Below are positions 57,577 through 64,000 of a stretch of DNA of 64,000 nucleotides, piece after piece; positions within the stretch are counted from its first letter, which is position 1; each line of letters begins with the position of its first letter. This stretch comes from Oceanospirillaceae bacterium. GTDB taxonomy: Bacteria > Pseudomonadota > Gammaproteobacteria > Pseudomonadales > Litoribrevibacteraceae. Position numbers and translations under genes: made by a program. The DNA is taken from NCBI GenBank assembly GCA_015665455.1, contig JADFAD010000002.1:1-64000 (forward strand), given 5' to 3'. The notes under the pieces are model-generated. The model was not told where the DNA came from and did not search any database. It saw only the letters and a list, made by a program, of their open reading frames with translations.

Positions 57577-57618
57577 GCTGCAATGTGACTTAATTGTATT
57601 CAAATCACATCAAGCAGC
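57577..57618. repeat. Long imperfect palindrome between dsbB and rsd
   Basis: GCTGC-N2-ATGTGA ... TCACAT-N3-GCAGC spans 42 bases. No T run follows on the plus strand, so it is a poor terminator for dsbB. It may be an operator for rsd. Confidence 0.4.
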
Positions 57619-57691
57619 CAAAAAAGGTAATTGATAGCCCCATAATTACAATAGACATCGGCTTAAGACTGATGAACAAGGGAAAATAACC

Positions 57692-58168
57692 ATGCTTGAA
57701 AACTGTAAAACAGCCAAAGAACGATGGGGCGGTGTTAACGAAATCATTGATCGTTGGATTGCAGAAAGACAAGACCTAATCGTCCTGTATTGTCAGCTCA
57801 GCAGCGTTTCACGAGAAGAACAAAACGAATCACCTTGCTCTCGAAACATTCAGAAACTTTGTCAATTGCTTGTAGATTATGTATCTGCAGGTCACTTCGA
57901 GGTTTACGAGCAGCTATTGAAAGAAGCAAACGAGTTTAACGATGGTGGCTTAGAGTTGGCCAAACGTCTATTCCCTAAAATCCAAGAAACCACTGAAATC
58001 GCACTCGACTTCAACGACCAATACGACAACAGTGAGCACGGCAGCAACCTGCTGGATGAACTTCCTGCGAAGTTATCATTGCTCGGTGAAGCACTAGAAG
58101 AACGATTTGTTCTAGAAGATCAGTTAATCGAATGTTTACACAACAGTCATAAAGAGCTGGTTGCCTAA
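57692..58168 (+). CDS. rsd: Anti-sigma-70 factor Rsd/AlgQ
   Basis: All-helical cytoplasmic protein that binds region 4 of sigma-70 and frees core polymerase for alternative sigma factors in stationary phase. The 158-residue protein starts MLENCKTAKERWGGVNEIID, followed by WIAERQDLIVLYCQL, the Rsd/AlgQ signature, and keeps the four-helix-bundle pattern. AGGGAAAATAACC precedes the ATG. With 6S RNA and Rmf it is the third stationary-phase factor within 8 kb. Confidence 0.93.
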   Translation: MLENCKTAKERWGGVNEIIDRWIAERQDLIVLYCQLSSVSREEQNESPCSRNIQKLCQLLVDYVSAGHFEVYEQLLKEANEFNDGGLELAKRLFPKIQETTEIALDFNDQYDNSEHGSNLLDELPAKLSLLGEALEERFVLEDQLIECLHNSHKELVA

Positions 58169-58301
58169 AGGTAGCCAAGCTTTTTATGCACAATCTAAGC
58201 TTTAGAGTCTATATTGACCTAAAGCCTTAATCATTTCTGCCGAAACTTCTCTTAACTGAGTTCACGGAAATCGTATTTTCCCGACGCCAATTCACACAGT
58301 C

Positions 58302-59294
58302 ATGAGAACAGTATCAATGCCAATCAGCCTTTCAGTCTCAGCTAAAAAGATATCTTTAATTATTTTGGCCACGACTCTTATTAGCGGCTGTAACGGTGAG
58401 CCACCGCAGAGCACTAACGAATACGCGACTCAAGGTATTCGCGATGGTAAATTCGATGCTACGGGCTCCAAGGTTGTTATATCCTCCATAAATCATGGGG
58501 GGTCTCTCTGGACAACATCAGATAATCAACGTCTTTATAACTGGAATCACCAGTCAGGTCAGTTCTCAGACCTGATACTTACTGCACTGTCCGCAAATGG
58601 CCAAGTCGCCATGACTTCAGATCAAAAAAACATGGTTGCGTGGAATGCAGCTAATGGTAAGTCTCTAGGTTTCTGGACTGCGCCCAATACTCTGCATTCA
58701 TTGAGCATAAACAACAACGGCAGCTATGCCGCTTTAGGCCGTCGAGATAACCTAGCAAGTATACTAGATATCAGTTCTGGGCAGATTGTTCGTTCACTGC
58801 CACACCAAGACACGGTGCGATCGGCTAACTTTGTACCCAATACAAATAAGATATTAACAGGCTCCGAGGATCTGACTGCCAACCTATGGAATTGGAGAAC
58901 GGGAGAAAAAATTCGGTCATGGGAACATAAATACCCTGTAGATCTTGTAGTTAGCAATAACCAAGGAACCGTCGCTTTCGCAGCCTCTTATTTAGACGAA
59001 GGCTACCTATACGACTTAAACTCAGGCGAAACACTTGCCACAACCGGAACGCCTCGAAACAGAATTTCAGCGGCAAGGTTCTCCAAAAACGACTCTAAAT
59101 TATTACTGGGGTTATTTGACGGTCATGTACAACTGCATGACGCTAAAACGGGCGAGATGATCAAACGCTGGAAAGCATACATTCGTCCAAAAGTTTATAG
59201 AGAAGCCAGTCACATAACGGATTTGAGCTTTGGCAATGGCAACGAGATACTAGCAATGGGATCTAACGGCTTAATTAACCACTTTAAGCCTTAA
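58302..59294 (+). CDS. WD40-repeat lipoprotein
   Basis: A 330-residue lipoprotein (lipobox LISGC) whose mature part is a beta-propeller of degenerate WD40 repeats: successive units include LWTTSDNQRLYNWNHQSGQF, MVAWNAANGKSLGFW, ASILDISSGQIVRSL, TANLWNWRTGEKIRSWEH and VQLHDAKTGEMIKRW. Such propellers are protein-interaction platforms; the partner is unknown. Start could be ATG 58302 or ATG 58317; the lipobox is kept in both. It is convergent with the first DUF4124 gene (12-bp gap). Confidence 0.82.
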   Translation: MRTVSMPISLSVSAKKISLIILATTLISGCNGEPPQSTNEYATQGIRDGKFDATGSKVVISSINHGGSLWTTSDNQRLYNWNHQSGQFSDLILTALSANGQVAMTSDQKNMVAWNAANGKSLGFWTAPNTLHSLSINNNGSYAALGRRDNLASILDISSGQIVRSLPHQDTVRSANFVPNTNKILTGSEDLTANLWNWRTGEKIRSWEHKYPVDLVVSNNQGTVAFAASYLDEGYLYDLNSGETLATTGTPRNRISAARFSKNDSKLLLGLFDGHVQLHDAKTGEMIKRWKAYIRPKVYREASHITDLSFGNGNEILAMGSNGLINHFKP

Positions 59295-59306
59295 CCCCTA
59301 AACAAA

Positions 59307-59780
59307 TTAGTTACTTCGATTAAACTGCTCCAAGCTCTGATTTCTTTGATCAATTAAAGACTGGTACTGTTTTGCTTGATCCATCAACTCAGGGACTTCA
59401 GCCAAAGGGACTGTCGTTAAAGAAGGGCCTTTTGATTCTACCGCCTTAGGAATCGCTTTCACCTTTACATCCTGCTCAGGCTCTTTTTTGGCTAACGACT
59501 GTATGATATTTGCGTTCGGATTGTATTTTAAGGTTTCGTGGTTATCTCCTTCAATCTTCTTGTCAGAGAAGTGCCACTGCCCATCCGCATCCTTCCATTT
59601 ATACACCGTTGTAAGCCCACCTGAGGAAGTAGGTTTCGACGAAGAGGTTGTCCCTTGCTCAGGGGATGAAAAAAAGTCCTGCCAAGACATCAAAGGCCTT
59701 CCATCCGGCCCCTTAATTAACATCGGTGCAACCACTGCACCAACCAAACCAAATAACATCAATTTAATCATTAACTTCAT
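59307..59780 (-). CDS. DUF4124-domain protein (copy 1)
   Basis: A 157-residue protein with an N-terminal hydrophobic segment (MIKLMLFGLVGAVVAPMLI), the phrase IKGPDGRPLMSWQDFF, a DUF4124 domain (VYKWKDADGQWHFSDKK), and a C-terminal helical region (VPELMDQAKQYQSLIDQRNQSLEQF). It is a paralogue of the protein at 60698-61309, nearly identical in the signal, DUF4124 and C-terminal segments but lacking about 45 residues of the variable linker. DUF4124 proteins are envelope proteins of unknown role. Confidence 0.8.
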   Translation of the reverse strand: MKLMIKLMLFGLVGAVVAPMLIKGPDGRPLMSWQDFFSSPEQGTTSSSKPTSSGGLTTVYKWKDADGQWHFSDKKIEGDNHETLKYNPNANIIQSLAKKEPEQDVKVKAIPKAVESKGPSLTTVPLAEVPELMDQAKQYQSLIDQRNQSLEQFNRSN

Positions 59781-59875
59781 AATGTAATTACACTCTAGCT
59801 TATGCGTCTTACGCCATTACTCATGTATAAATAACCCATGTATAAATTATGGTCCACATTCATTAAATCTGCAGT

Positions 59876-59914
59876 TCTGAAAATAGGAATTCATTAATTA
59901 TTCCTATTTTCAGA
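59876..59914. repeat. 39-bp palindrome between DUF4124 copy 1 and fkpA
   Basis: Fifteen-base perfect arms (TCTGAAAATAGGAAT and its complement) surround a 9-nt AT-rich loop. Neither strand has a T run after the stem, so it does not look like an intrinsic terminator. It lies 96 bases upstream of DUF4124 copy 1 and 10 bases beyond the fkpA terminator. Confidence 0.75.
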
Positions 59915-59924
59915 CAATGCTTAC

Positions 59925-59962
59925 AAAAAAGCCATGGTAGCGTGCCGCTAAACCATGGCTTT
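59925..59962 (-). terminator. Terminator of fkpA
   Basis: AAAGCCATGGT and ACCATGGCTTT form an 11-bp stem with an inner AGCG/CGCT stem; on the minus strand it ends in GGCTTTTTTG. It starts 24 bases after the fkpA stop. Confidence 0.88.
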
Positions 59963-59985
59963 GGTCAATTCGAAGTTAACATCGA

Positions 59986-60684
59986 TTATGGATTAACTTT
60001 GATCAACTCCACTTTAAACTCAAGAAGCTCATTGGGTCCAATAGGGCCTGCGCCACCGGAACCGTAAGCCAATTCCGACGCGATCCAGACTTGCCAAACA
60101 TCGCCTTCTTTCATTTCTTGCAATGCTTTAGTCCAACCCGGTATCACTTCATTCACTTTGAAACGCACTGGCTCCTCATGTTTATAGGAACTATCAAACA
60201 CCTGACCATTCAATAACTGACCTTGATAGTGAACTTCCACTTCATCAGTAACCAAAGGTTGAGCACCGTCACCCGACTTGATCACTTTGTATTGTAATCC
60301 AGGCACGAGCTCGGTTACGCCGTCCTCTTGAACATTCAGCATCAGAAATTGCTGTCCACGCTTTAAGTTATCCGCAGACAATTTTTCATGTTGCTGCTCC
60401 ATCGCAACTTGTTTTTCTTGTTGGAACGACTCAAAAGCGCGTTTAATTTGCTTATCAGTCAATTTCAACGATTGATTGGTGTAACTGTCACGTAGACCGT
60501 GATCAAAAGCATCCATGTCCAAGCCTTCTGCTTCTTGAACTAAACGCTTTCCAAAGACAACACCGATCGCATAACTTAATTTCTGCTGATCTGTTTCTAG
60601 ATCAACAGATTCATTCTTGGGCGCAGTTTCCGCATTTGCTAAGAATGAAAGCGCCAAAGCAGACACCGCAATTAACTTTTTCAA
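59986..60684 (-). CDS. fkpA: FkpA-type periplasmic peptidyl-prolyl isomerase
   Basis: Envelope foldase/chaperone. The 232-residue protein has a Sec signal (residues 1-18, cleavage near ANA-E), an N-terminal helical dimerisation domain (about 28-115, LSYAIGVVFGKRL ... IKRAFESFQQEK), and a C-terminal FKBP domain (about 135-230, VTDEVEVHYQGQLLNGQVFDSS, PVRFKVNEVIPGWTKALQEM, ELAYGSGGAGPIGPNELLEFKVELI). It lies 13 bp downstream of DUF4124 copy 2, so the two are likely co-transcribed. Confidence 0.93.
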   Translation of the reverse strand: MKKLIAVSALALSFLANAETAPKNESVDLETDQQKLSYAIGVVFGKRLVQEAEGLDMDAFDHGLRDSYTNQSLKLTDKQIKRAFESFQQEKQVAMEQQHEKLSADNLKRGQQFLMLNVQEDGVTELVPGLQYKVIKSGDGAQPLVTDEVEVHYQGQLLNGQVFDSSYKHEEPVRFKVNEVIPGWTKALQEMKEGDVWQVWIASELAYGSGGAGPIGPNELLEFKVELIKVNP

Positions 60685-60697
60685 TGGATTTATCCTT

Positions 60698-61309
60698 CTA
60701 TTTATTCATTATTCCCGAAGTGGCCTGTCTTAATGACTCATTTCGTTGGTCAACCAACGCTTGAACCTGTTTCGCCTGCTCAATTAATTCTGGGACATCC
60801 GCTAAAGAAACAGTAGTAAGACCAGGCCCACCAGTAGTAGTTCCATTCGAACCGGAGTTACCACCACGACTTCTATGATGTTCATTAATTAACGAGTTCA
60901 GATTCGTGCCTTCCTCTTCTTCCTCATTCCGACCTCGTCTTGTCCCAACCGCGTTAGCCGCAAACTGACGGCCTGATGCAAATCGATCATCAACATCAAA
61001 CTGGTTTGGTTCTTCCTTTTTCGCTAAAGACTGTATGATATTCGATTTAGGATTGTACTTGATGGTTTCGTGATTATTCCCTTCTACCGTTTTGTCTGAG
61101 AAATGCCATTGTCCATCAGCATCTTTCCATTTATATACGGTAGTTAAACTGGAGGAACCTTTTGAAGGGCTTATATAAGCAGTGGTAGGTGTTGAGGAGA
61201 AAAAGTCTTGCCAAGCCATCATCGGCTTCCCGTCCGGCCCTTTAATAACAAGAGGAGCCACAACCGCCCCGATTAAAACCAGCACTAATAGTTTAATCAT
61301 TATCTTCAT
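60698..61309 (-). CDS. DUF4124-domain protein (copy 2)
   Basis: A 203-residue paralogue of the gene at 59307-59780. Shared parts: N-terminal hydrophobic segment and IKGPDGKPMMAWQDFF, the DUF4124 core VYKWKDADGQWHFSDKTVEG, KYNPKSNIIQSLAKK, and the C-terminal VPELIEQAKQVQALVDQRNESL. The linker is longer, with Arg/Glu runs and a Ser/Gly/Asn-rich tract. It heads a two-gene operon with fkpA. The duplication of a DUF4124 gene around a chaperone gene suggests envelope-protein substrates or partners, but there is no direct evidence. Confidence 0.8.
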   Translation of the reverse strand: MKIMIKLLVLVLIGAVVAPLVIKGPDGKPMMAWQDFFSSTPTTAYISPSKGSSSLTTVYKWKDADGQWHFSDKTVEGNNHETIKYNPKSNIIQSLAKKEEPNQFDVDDRFASGRQFAANAVGTRRGRNEEEEEGTNLNSLINEHHRSRGGNSGSNGTTTGGPGLTTVSLADVPELIEQAKQVQALVDQRNESLRQATSGIMNK

Positions 61310-61498
61310 ATTTAAGACGTCCTGTCTAAAGATATCAGCAAACCTAACGATGTATACGTTATAGTCTACATTTATTGTGTGTTGTATCCAGCCATACTCA
61401 TAGTAACGTAGTCAAAGAATCTTACAAAATTTGATTTCTGTAATTCAAGAAACGCTCTGGACAAATTACTCGAACGCTGTTAGGAAAATTGTATTCGC

Positions 61499-62356
61499 AT
61501 GACAAGGCAATACGCCCGTAAGAAGACGCCCAGAATTCTCATCACTAACGCTAAGGGTGGTAGTGGCAAGACAACACTCGCGACCAATTTGGCGTCGTAT
61601 TATGCGAAATCACATAAGGTTTCCGTAATGGATTTTGACAGCCAACAATCCAGCACGTGCTGGTTGTCTTTACGACCAAAAGAACTCAATTCAGTGCACG
61701 TTCAGCCCGGTTATCGCCCAAATCAGCTCAATCAAACCCGTAGCTGGCAATTACGAGCCCCAACAGAAAGCGATTTAATCATCATGGACACTCCAGCAGC
61801 CATGCCTGAATTTGCGCTTGAAGAAGTGATCAGCTACTCCGACGTCATTCTGGTTCCGGTCCTGCCTTCCATGATTGACATAAAAGCTGTCGAGCAATTC
61901 ATCTATCAATTATTACAAACTCGGGCGTATCGACAAAATCCGATCCCCGTAGGGGTTATTGCCAATCGAGTGAGGCAAAACACTAAAATTTTTGGCACCT
62001 TGAATCAGTTCTTAAACACCTTAGAATTACCCGTTGTTTCGGTAATTCGGGACACACAGCAATTCGTTAAAGCATACGAACGCGGCATTGGTATTACGGA
62101 TCTAATCAGAATGAGTCCGAGCGACAGGCGTTCAATTCACTTGATTACTAGCTGGATTGATAATCACCTAAGCAGCCAAATAGCCACTGACGATCAGCAA
62201 TCAGACATTCCTTCCGCTAGCTGCCCTGCAGAACGTACCAATGAATCAAGAAGGGAAGTTAAAGAATTATCCAAAGACCGGGATGACCCTATAGAAGACA
62301 CGCTGCCAGATGCAGGTAAGTCGCCTTTATCAAACAACGCCTTGGTCATGACATAG
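61499..62356 (+). CDS. Orphan ParA/MinD-like ATPase
   Basis: A 285-residue deviant Walker ATPase: Walker A NAKGGSGKTTLATNLA (about 17-32), Walker A' VMDFDSQQSS, and Walker B LIIMDTPA. The body ends near residue 225; the last 60 residues are hydrophilic and low-complexity and are encoded entirely or mostly in the stretch overlapping the opposite gene. No ParB gene or parS-like repeat is adjacent, so it is more likely to position a protein complex (chemotaxis, division or envelope) than to segregate DNA. Start ATG 61499 follows TAGGAAAATT. Confidence 0.85.
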   Translation: MTRQYARKKTPRILITNAKGGSGKTTLATNLASYYAKSHKVSVMDFDSQQSSTCWLSLRPKELNSVHVQPGYRPNQLNQTRSWQLRAPTESDLIIMDTPAAMPEFALEEVISYSDVILVPVLPSMIDIKAVEQFIYQLLQTRAYRQNPIPVGVIANRVRQNTKIFGTLNQFLNTLELPVVSVIRDTQQFVKAYERGIGITDLIRMSPSDRRSIHLITSWIDNHLSSQIATDDQQSDIPSASCPAERTNESRREVKELSKDRDDPIEDTLPDAGKSPLSNNALVMT

Positions 62357-62745
62357 TCTCTCAAACTTAAGCTCAAATCGTTTTCAGTGCTGGAGTCCCT
62401 TTCTAACGTTACCGAAAGCGCTATCACTTTTCTCTCAAGAAACAATAAATGTTTCATCTCACATTCAAGTTCAAGCGCCTTAAGCTGTTGATAAGTCTCA
62501 TCTAAGACCTTCGACTTTTGCTCACGACGAAACATTCTAATCGGTTCAATCACAGCAGTGCAAAACTTCGTATGCCTTTCTTTCAATAACAAAGCACACC
62601 AATTGATCGACATGTTGTTTTTCTCGGCCCAACACCCAGCCAACAAATGATTAATGATCAAACCATGTTTGTCTTGGAGCTGAAGCAAACTCAGTTCAAC
62701 ACCCTCTTGAGCATAAAGGTTGCACGCGTATTGCCACAGAGTCAT
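62194..62745 (-). CDS. TIGR02444 (DUF2390) family protein
   Basis: A 183-residue cytoplasmic protein opening TLWQYACNLYAQEGVELSLLQLQDKHG, then INHLLAGCWAEKNNMSI, which is the TIGR02444 pattern. Function of the family is unknown. The start overlaps the stop of the upstream histidine kinase gene by 4 bp, so the two are translationally coupled. Its 3' end runs 163 bp into the ParA-like gene on the opposite strand; the overlapping part encodes a Ser-rich tail (about residues 130-183) that looks less conserved than the body. Confidence 0.82.
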   Translation of the reverse strand: MTLWQYACNLYAQEGVELSLLQLQDKHGLIINHLLAGCWAEKNNMSINWCALLLKERHTKFCTAVIEPIRMFRREQKSKVLDETYQQLKALELECEMKHLLFLERKVIALSVTLERDSSTENDLSLSLRDYVMTKALFDKGDLPASGSVSSIGSSRSLDNSLTSLLDSLVRSAGQLAEGMSDC

Positions 62746-64000
62746 GAATTAATCGTTTCTCCATCCAAGCTCTGGGATTTCATCTCTACTTCAAGATATC
62801 TAGGGACCTCTAAAGACACAGCAAAGCCATCATGTTCAAGAACCTCAATACGCCCATGAAGTAACTGAGTCGCAACATTGAAGACAATGTACATACCAAG
62901 CCCGCTTCGGCCTAGAGCACCGCGCTGAGTGGTATAAAACGGCATGAAGATCTTTTCTTTATCCACATCCACCAAACCTCGACCATTATCTTTATATATT
63001 AACCGAACTTTCGAAGGCTGAACCTTAAGCTCAATGGACACCGATTTATTGACTTGATGGTCTTTGAAACCGTGTTGAATTGAGTTTTCTAGCAGCTTTT
63101 CTAAGATCAACACAAAGGCCTGTGGATAACTGCATACGTCCACCTGCTTTGGCAGAATCAAATCTAAATTAATGCCCGTTAAATCAGGGCCATCACCGTG
63201 TGTAATCCCGTTCACTAAGCGGGTTAGATCAAACTCATTTTGGCTATACCCTAAGTGATGCACTGAAACCTGTCGAAAGTTATGAACAAGATTATCAATT
63301 CTTCTTAGATTACGAGACATTAAAGAGACGCCATCGTCTAGAACATCAATGAAATTTTGAAAGGCGGATTTAGACATTTTTCCGGATTCAAACTGATGCA
63401 TTAATTCTTGTTGTCTATCCTGAATCAAACTAAGACTCGTTAAATTTATGCCCAATGGCGTGCTTACTTCATGCGCCACGCCCACTACCACCTCTTCCAA
63501 AGCACTCATTCTCCGTCGCTCTTCTTCCTGACGATACGTTTCAGCGTATTTACGCTCCGTAATATCAACCACAGAGCCTTCGAGATGATCCACATTCCCT
63601 GCTGCATCAAGGACAGTTCTCACGGTCATTGAAGCCCAAACATAAGAACCGTCTTTGCATCGTAATTTCAATTCTCGATCCATAATGGTTTGTTCTTGAA
63701 GCAACAACTTAAACATTGCCTTCATATCCATCTGGTCTACAGCCATGTCCCTAGAAATTAACGACACCTGAGACACCATTTCCTGTGGCGACTCATAGCC
63801 GAACATGCTTGCCAAAGCTCCATTTACACGTATAAACCGGTCTTGGAGATTACTCTGGAACATGCCTGCGACGGCATTGTCGTATAAATCTTGGTAGCGC
63901 TTTAAGTTCATAATGGATTCGCGTTGAGCACGAATCATTTGGTACTCCGCTTGGGCTTTTTCCTTCTGCGCAATATCAATCCGTCGAGCCAACGCAAAAG
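62742..64000 (-). CDS. PAS-domain sensor histidine kinase (5' end missing)
   Basis: The visible 418 residues are the C-terminal part of a longer kinase; the frame is open through the window edge, and the first residues (FALARRIDIAQKEKAQAEYQ) look like a linker helix after a membrane or sensor domain. They show a PAS/PAC domain (about 30-155, YQDLYDNAVAGMFQSNLQ ... GSVVDITERK), a dimerisation/phosphoacceptor helix with the histidine in VGVAHEVSTPLG, and an HATPase domain with LEKLLENSIQHGF (N box), DNGRGL (G1) and GRSGLGMYIV (G2). No response regulator gene is adjacent on this side. Confidence 0.9.
   Translation of the reverse strand, partial: FALARRIDIAQKEKAQAEYQMIRAQRESIMNLKRYQDLYDNAVAGMFQSNLQDRFIRVNGALASMFGYESPQEMVSQVSLISRDMAVDQMDMKAMFKLLLQEQTIMDRELKLRCKDGSYVWASMTVRTVLDAAGNVDHLEGSVVDITERKYAETYRQEEERRRMSALEEVVVGVAHEVSTPLGINLTSLSLIQDRQQELMHQFESGKMSKSAFQNFIDVLDDGVSLMSRNLRRIDNLVHNFRQVSVHHLGYSQNEFDLTRLVNGITHGDGPDLTGINLDLILPKQVDVCSYPQAFVLILEKLLENSIQHGFKDHQVNKSVSIELKVQPSKVRLIYKDNGRGLVDVDKEKIFMPFYTTQRGALGRSGLGMYIVFNVATQLLHGRIEVLEHDGFAVSLEVPRYLEVEMKSQSLDGETINS

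Noticed and set aside
61499-62356. ParA as a sign of an integrated plasmid or genomic island
   Set aside because: No ParB, replication, integrase or repeat sequence is present, and base composition looks like the neighbours.

Overview
The window is a gene-dense, roughly 44% GC chromosomal segment of a gammaproteobacterium. Gene content and order point to an Oceanospirillales- or Pseudomonadales-type marine bacterium. Several blocks run as I remember them from Pseudomonas chromosomes: tyrS / M23 peptidase / anmK / erpA / bactofilin / DUF6776 / argC; thiD-thiE-hemL-TPR; folA-thyA-lgt-TauE-NRDE and ptsP-rppH-HAD; gcv genes / iron ABC genes / ubiI-ubiH-pepP-ygfB / TIGR02449-zapA-6S RNA-fau; and dsbB-rsd. 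The genus assignment is inference; no rRNA or tRNA gene is present to test it. I see no insertion sequence, prophage, CRISPR array, integron or toxin-antitoxin module.

Layout. 0-7.3 kb: TyrS, a divergent envelope pair (LysM/M23 endopeptidase and AnmK), ErpA, bactofilin with a membrane coiled-coil partner, and ArgC. 7.4-12.5 kb: ClC channel, HemJ-like protein, ThiD, ThiE and HemL. 12.5-18 kb: TPR lipoprotein, PBP1B, PfkB kinase and ArgA. 18-20 kb: a 388-bp gap holding a candidate small RNA with two GGA hairpins, then an Hpt protein and a response regulator with an unrecognised output region. 20-26.9 kb: IlvD, an HDOD protein, a CBS protein, DHFR, ThyA, Lgt and a TauE-like permease. 27-35.9 kb: NRDE protein, L,D-transpeptidase, PtsP, RppH, a HAD phosphatase, an imelysin-like lipoprotein and RlmI. 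36-45 kb: a second HDOD protein, SirB2-like protein, a two-subunit glycine cleavage system (gcvT-gcvH-gcvPA-gcvPB) and an iron ABC permease and binding protein behind a Fur-like box. 45-51.2 kb: UbiI/UbiH, PepP, YgfB, a ZapB-like coiled coil, ZapA, 6S RNA and 5-formyl-THF cyclo-ligase. 51-58.2 kb: a 52-codon membrane microprotein, EVE protein, Tex, GshA, Rmf, a FliL-like protein, DsbB and Rsd. 58.3-64 kb: WD40 lipoprotein, two DUF4124 paralogues flanking an FkpA-type isomerase, a ParA-like ATPase overlapping a TIGR02444 gene tail to tail, and a PAS histidine kinase cut by the window end.

Themes. Several genes serve folate/one-carbon metabolism (ThyA, FolA, Gcv, Fau), cell-wall work (M23, AnmK, PBP1B, L,D-transpeptidase, bactofilin) and stationary-phase control (6S RNA, Rmf, Rsd, PtsP). 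Most of the window is ordinary core genome. The parts most worth a second look are the GGA-hairpin RNA beside the Hpt/response-regulator pair, the unannotated microprotein at 51.2 kb, the 163-bp antiparallel coding overlap at 62.2 kb and the 39-bp perfect palindrome at 59.9 kb.
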